This document shows, piece after piece, positions 4,254-6,808 of a stretch of 6,808 nucleotides of DNA (position 1 is its first letter; every line of letters starts with the position of its first letter). The notes below the pieces were generated by a model that saw only the letters and a program-made list of their open reading frames with translations, made no database searches and was not told the origin of the DNA. Origin of the DNA: an uncultured Bacteroidales bacterium (lineage in GTDB: Bacteria > Bacteroidota > Bacteroidia > Bacteroidales > UBA4417); contig CALCJE010000047.1 in the NCBI GenBank assembly GCA_937965665.1, positions 1-6,808 of the forward strand, written 5' to 3'. The position numbers and the translations under genes were made by a program.

Positions 4254-6156
4254 ATTTTTTGCATATTTCAACTGCCGCCTGAACTATTCCTTCCAGGTCG
4301 ATGCCACATTCGTGGTGCAGTTCTTCGAGGGTGCCCTGTTCAACAAAACGGTCGGGGATGCCCAGCCGGTGAACCTGAACATCAGCGTACCCATTATCAT
4401 TCACAAATTCACTAACAGCGCTTCCCAGCCCGCCGATAATGGAACCATCTTCGAGCGTAATTATTTTGTTGTACTTTTTACAGATGCTGTGCAGCAATTC
4501 TTCATCAATAGGTTTCAGGAAACGGATATCATAAAGTGCAGCCTCAATATTTTGCTGAGCCAGTGCAAGGCAGGCTTCGAGTGCCACATTACCGGGATGC
4601 CCAAGCGATATCACCGCCAGGTCTTTACCATCGCGGATCATACGTCCTTTGCCAACCGGAAGTTCAGCAAACGGGGTTTTCCATTGTGTCATAACACCCC
4701 GGCCGCGCGGATAACGTATTGCAAATGGCCCCTTCTCACCGAGTTGGGCTGTGTACATCATATTACGCAACTCTTCCTCATTCATAGGCGAGCAAATCGT
4801 CATGTTCGGGATTGCGCGAAGGTATGCCAGGTCGTAAACGCCATGGTGGGTGGCGCCGTCCTCGCCAACAAGTCCTCCCCTGTCGAGGCAGAAAATAACA
4901 TTCAGGTTTTGCAGGGCTACATCGTGAATCAGCTGATCGTAAGCACGCTGCATAAAGCTGGAATAAATATTACAAAACGGTACCAGGCCGTTGGCAGCCA
5001 TCCCAGCCGAAAAGGTCACGGCATGCTGCTCGGCAATTCCAACATCGAAAGCCCGATCGGGCATTTTGGCCATCATCAGGTTGAGCGAACAACCTGTGGG
5101 CATGGCCGGGGTTACGCCTACAATCCTGGGATTTTGTTCAGCCAGTTCAATGATGGTTTTGCCAAATACCACCTGGTATTTAGGAGGTTGGTTTTTACAC
5201 TGTGTTTCTTTCAGTTCGCCGGTCGCCATGTTAAAAACACCGGGGGCATGAAACAGGGTTTGATCCCTTTCGGCTTTTTCGTATCCTTTACCTTTTATGG
5301 TAATAACATGCAGCAATTTGGGACCGGGAATATTTTTCAAATCACGCAGCAGGTCAACGAGTTTCACCACATCATGACCATCCACGGGCCCGAAATACCT
5401 GAACCCGAAAGCTTCAAAGAGATTGCTTCTTTTGAGCAGCGAGGCTTTTACGGCATTCCCGATTTGTTTTACCACCTCACGCGAGTTGGCGCCATAACGT
5501 GTTTTACCACCCATAAGCCACCACACCTTATCTTTAAAGCGGTTATACGCCTGCGAAGTTGTAATATCAGTCAGGTACTTCGAAAGACCGCCCACATTTT
5601 TATCGATGGCAATTCCATTATCATTCAGGATTACCAGCAGGTTCGATTTTGAAACCCCGGCATTATTTAGGGCTTCCATAGCTATTCCGGCCGTCATGGA
5701 ACCATCACCTATCACGGCAATGCTCTGCTGGTTTTTTTTGTTGAGCAGGGACGAGGCAACAGCCATTCCTAATGCCGCCGAAATACTGGTTGAGGAATGC
5801 CCGGTACCAAAAGCATCGTATTCGCTTTCGGCCATCCTGGGGAAACCGCTAATACCATGGTAGGTGCGGTTTGTATAAAAAATATCTTTGCGCCCGGTAA
5901 GAATTTTATGGGCATATGCCTGGTGACCCACATCCCAGATCAATTTATCATTTGGCGTGTTAAACGCGTAATGAATCGCAGCAGTAAGCTCAACCACACC
6001 CAGGCTGGCACCCAGGTGACCCGGGTTACGCGAAATTACTTCGAGAATAAACTGCCGGATATCCTGGCACAACTGCGGAAGCTTTTCAACCGGAAGTTTG
6101 CGAAGATCTTCAGGTGAATTGATATCCGATAATAATGTGCCTTTGGCAGGAGTCAT
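4252..6156 (-). CDS. dxs: 1-deoxy-D-xylulose-5-phosphate synthase
   Basis: This cytosolic, thiamine-diphosphate-dependent enzyme condenses pyruvate with glyceraldehyde 3-phosphate to DXP. It is the entry step of the MEP pathway to isoprenoids (quinones, undecaprenol), and DXP also feeds thiamine and pyridoxal synthesis. The 634 residues match the usual 620-640. Visible marks include GHLGASLG with His47, WDVGHQAYAHKILTGR (74-89), GTGHSSTSISAALGMA (117-132), the ThDP/Mg motif GDGSMTAGIAMEALNNAG (150-167) with NDN at 178-180, FGPVDGHD (255-262), VGIAEQHA with the catalytic Glu376 (372-379), DRGGLVGEDGATHHG (425-439), and YPRG (482-485) in the C-terminal part. The order is the normal N-terminal ThDP domain, pyrimidine-binding domain and transketolase C-domain, with no break. 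ATG 6156 is preceded by AGGATC, and the start agrees with family length. It stands alone, bounded by terminators on both sides. Confidence 0.98.
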   Translation of the reverse strand: MTPAKGTLLSDINSPEDLRKLPVEKLPQLCQDIRQFILEVISRNPGHLGASLGVVELTAAIHYAFNTPNDKLIWDVGHQAYAHKILTGRKDIFYTNRTYHGISGFPRMAESEYDAFGTGHSSTSISAALGMAVASSLLNKKNQQSIAVIGDGSMTAGIAMEALNNAGVSKSNLLVILNDNGIAIDKNVGGLSKYLTDITTSQAYNRFKDKVWWLMGGKTRYGANSREVVKQIGNAVKASLLKRSNLFEAFGFRYFGPVDGHDVVKLVDLLRDLKNIPGPKLLHVITIKGKGYEKAERDQTLFHAPGVFNMATGELKETQCKNQPPKYQVVFGKTIIELAEQNPRIVGVTPAMPTGCSLNLMMAKMPDRAFDVGIAEQHAVTFSAGMAANGLVPFCNIYSSFMQRAYDQLIHDVALQNLNVIFCLDRGGLVGEDGATHHGVYDLAYLRAIPNMTICSPMNEEELRNMMYTAQLGEKGPFAIRYPRGRGVMTQWKTPFAELPVGKGRMIRDGKDLAVISLGHPGNVALEACLALAQQNIEAALYDIRFLKPIDEELLHSICKKYNKIITLEDGSIIGGLGSAVSEFVNDNGYADVQVHRLGIPDRFVEQGTLEELHHECGIDLEGIVQAAVEICKK

Positions 6157-6175
6157 GATCCTAAATTTGGGGGTG

Positions 6176-6183
6176 TAAAAGTA
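6176..6183 (-). promoter_or_regulatory. Possible -7 box for dxs
   Basis: On the minus strand TACTTTTA matches the TAnnTTTG consensus except for the last base. It lies 20 bases upstream of the dxs ATG, giving a very short leader that still includes AGGA. No clean -33 TTG is seen, so this is weak. Confidence 0.25.
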
Positions 6184-6240
6184 AGATTTTCCTGGTTAAA
6201 CGATGATGGTTTCCGATTATTATTGGCGTTATAGATTGTT

Positions 6241-6278
6241 AACAAAAGAACCGGGACATGCCTTTCGGGCCCCGGTTC
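6241..6278 (-). terminator. Intrinsic terminator downstream of the DUF59 gene
   Basis: Arms GAACCGGG (6248-6255) and CCCGGTTC (6271-6278) form an 8-bp stem that can be extended by inner GCC/GGC pairing. On the minus strand it is followed by TTTTGTT. It lies about 70 bases after the DUF59 stop codon and upstream of dxs, so dxs should be transcribed separately. Confidence 0.8.
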
Positions 6279-6344
6279 ATTGAATGTCAGTTTATTAAAA
6301 AGTCGTACTTGGTTAGTCCTTTGCGCAGATTTAAACCGGATTTT

Positions 6345-6668
6345 TTACAGGAAACCCAGTTCCAGCATTCCTGATTCACTGATCATATTCCGGTCCCAGG
6401 GCGGCTCAAAGGTGAGTGTAACTTTCGAATCGGTTACTCCTTCAACATTTTTAACAGCTTCGTGTACTTCAATAGGCAGGCTTTCGGCCACCGGGCAGTT
6501 TGGCGCGGTTAAAGTCATGGTAACATGAGCTACAAAATCGTCGTCGACACGGATTGAATAAATGAGTCCGAGATCGTAGATGTTAACAGGGATTTCCGGG
6601 TCGTAAATGGTTTTAACTACCTGTACAATCCTTTCGGAAACCATATCTTTTTCTATCTGTTTTTGCAT
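6345..6668 (-). CDS. DUF59/MIP18-family iron-sulfur assembly factor (SufT-like)
   Basis: A 107-residue protein of the DUF59 (MIP18, PaaD-like) family, small cytosolic factors that help mature Fe-S proteins, often encoded near suf genes. Marks: YDPEIPVNIYDLGLIY (residues 22-37), TLTAPNCPVA with the family's conserved Cys58, and the C-terminal strand plus loop TLTFEPPWDRNMISE (84-98), ending LELGFL. Length matches the short SUF-associated form (about 100 aa) rather than the longer SufT. I placed the start at ATG 6668 (MQKQIEKDMVSERI). The frame continues 28 codons upstream to an ATG at 6752, but that part translates the AATGTG repeat patch and has no family resemblance. No Shine-Dalgarno is visible. 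Whether suf genes lie upstream is outside the window. It is followed by its own terminator at 6241-6278. Confidence 0.9.
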   Translation of the reverse strand: MQKQIEKDMVSERIVQVVKTIYDPEIPVNIYDLGLIYSIRVDDDFVAHVTMTLTAPNCPVAESLPIEVHEAVKNVEGVTDSKVTLTFEPPWDRNMISESGMLELGFL

Positions 6669-6673
6669 GGCAT

Positions 6674-6786
6674 AATGTGCTAGTACGCTAATGTGATAAT
6701 GTGTTGATGGGGTAATGGGCTGACAACTTGATTTTGCAAAGTGAATTTTCAAATTATCTCATTACCACATTTTCAAATTATCAGAT
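6674..6786. repeat. Degenerate AATGTG / GATAATTTGAAAAT repeat patch in inverted arrangement
   Basis: On the plus strand the left half carries AATGTG three times (6674, 6690, 6698) and then GGTAATGGG. The right half carries, on the minus strand, two copies of GATAATTTGAAAAT (6745-6758 and 6769-6782, a 24-base period) separated by GTGGTAATGA. The two halves thus present related (T)AATGTG/GTAATG units toward each other, around a non-repetitive centre (about 6720-6744). It sits directly upstream of the DUF59 start and could affect its transcription. From memory, similar word-like repeats occur between genes in many Bacteroidota; copy number here cannot be judged. Confidence 0.55.
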
Positions 6787-6808
6787 TAACTGTTTTTTTC
6801 TTTCACCT

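Noticed and set aside
4312..5652. Long plus-strand ORF of 446 codons
   Set aside because: It is antisense to dxs, whose motifs are beyond doubt; the codons mirror those of dxs and give no protein family.
6157..6344. Thiamine (TPP) riboswitch upstream of dxs
   Set aside because: No THI-box-like conserved CTGAGA or ACCTGATC core is present in the leader, and the only structure there is the terminator of the preceding gene.
6669..6752. 28-codon N-terminal extension of the DUF59 protein
   Set aside because: It translates the repeat patch (HYHISVLAHYA and similar), adds length atypical for the family, and a good ATG exists at 6668.

Overview
The window looks like chromosome of a member of the Bacteroidota; the order cannot be fixed, but Bacteroidales or Marinilabiliales fit. 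The signs are several lipoproteins with a Cys lipobox close to the N-terminus, start sites mostly without a clear Shine-Dalgarno, a TAnnTTTG-type promoter, and a transposase relic of the RAYT type (REP-associated tyrosine transposase) with the KYKVWQDGN...YIHNNPV signature common in this phylum. No rRNA, tRNA or CRISPR array was found.

The left third (1 to about 2200) is an accessory, degraded and visibly AT-rich stretch. It contains two direct copies, 304 of 305 bases identical, of a small GC-edged element. Each copy has an inverted REP-like palindrome at each end and encloses only the C-terminal part of a RAYT, with the presumed catalytic Tyr helix but without the HUH half. Right after each copy comes the 3' end of an unrelated truncated reading frame, and 3 to 7 bases after that a small intact gene: a two-helix membrane protein (464-949) and a putative secreted or lipoprotein (1408-2097). 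A strong Shine-Dalgarno then leads a 23-codon signal-peptide-only ORF (2128-2199). The pattern resembles a worn array of cassettes, possibly displaced polymorphic-toxin tips with partner genes; that reading is inference.

The middle part (2394-4201) has higher GC and holds two divergent lipoprotein genes of unknown function. Between them is a 413-base intergenic region with an imperfect palindrome and a candidate promoter.

The right part (4252-6668) is housekeeping and lies on the minus strand: dxs, the first enzyme of the MEP isoprenoid pathway, and a DUF59/MIP18-type iron-sulfur assembly factor, each with its own hairpin terminator. The dxs terminator is shared with the convergent lipoprotein gene. 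Upstream of the DUF59 gene is a degenerate AATGTG / GATAATTTGAAAAT repeat patch arranged in inverted fashion, probably a dispersed genomic repeat. The dxs and DUF59 genes are linked only through Fe-S and isoprenoid metabolism in general (the later MEP enzymes IspG and IspH are Fe-S proteins); the terminator between them argues against a single operon.
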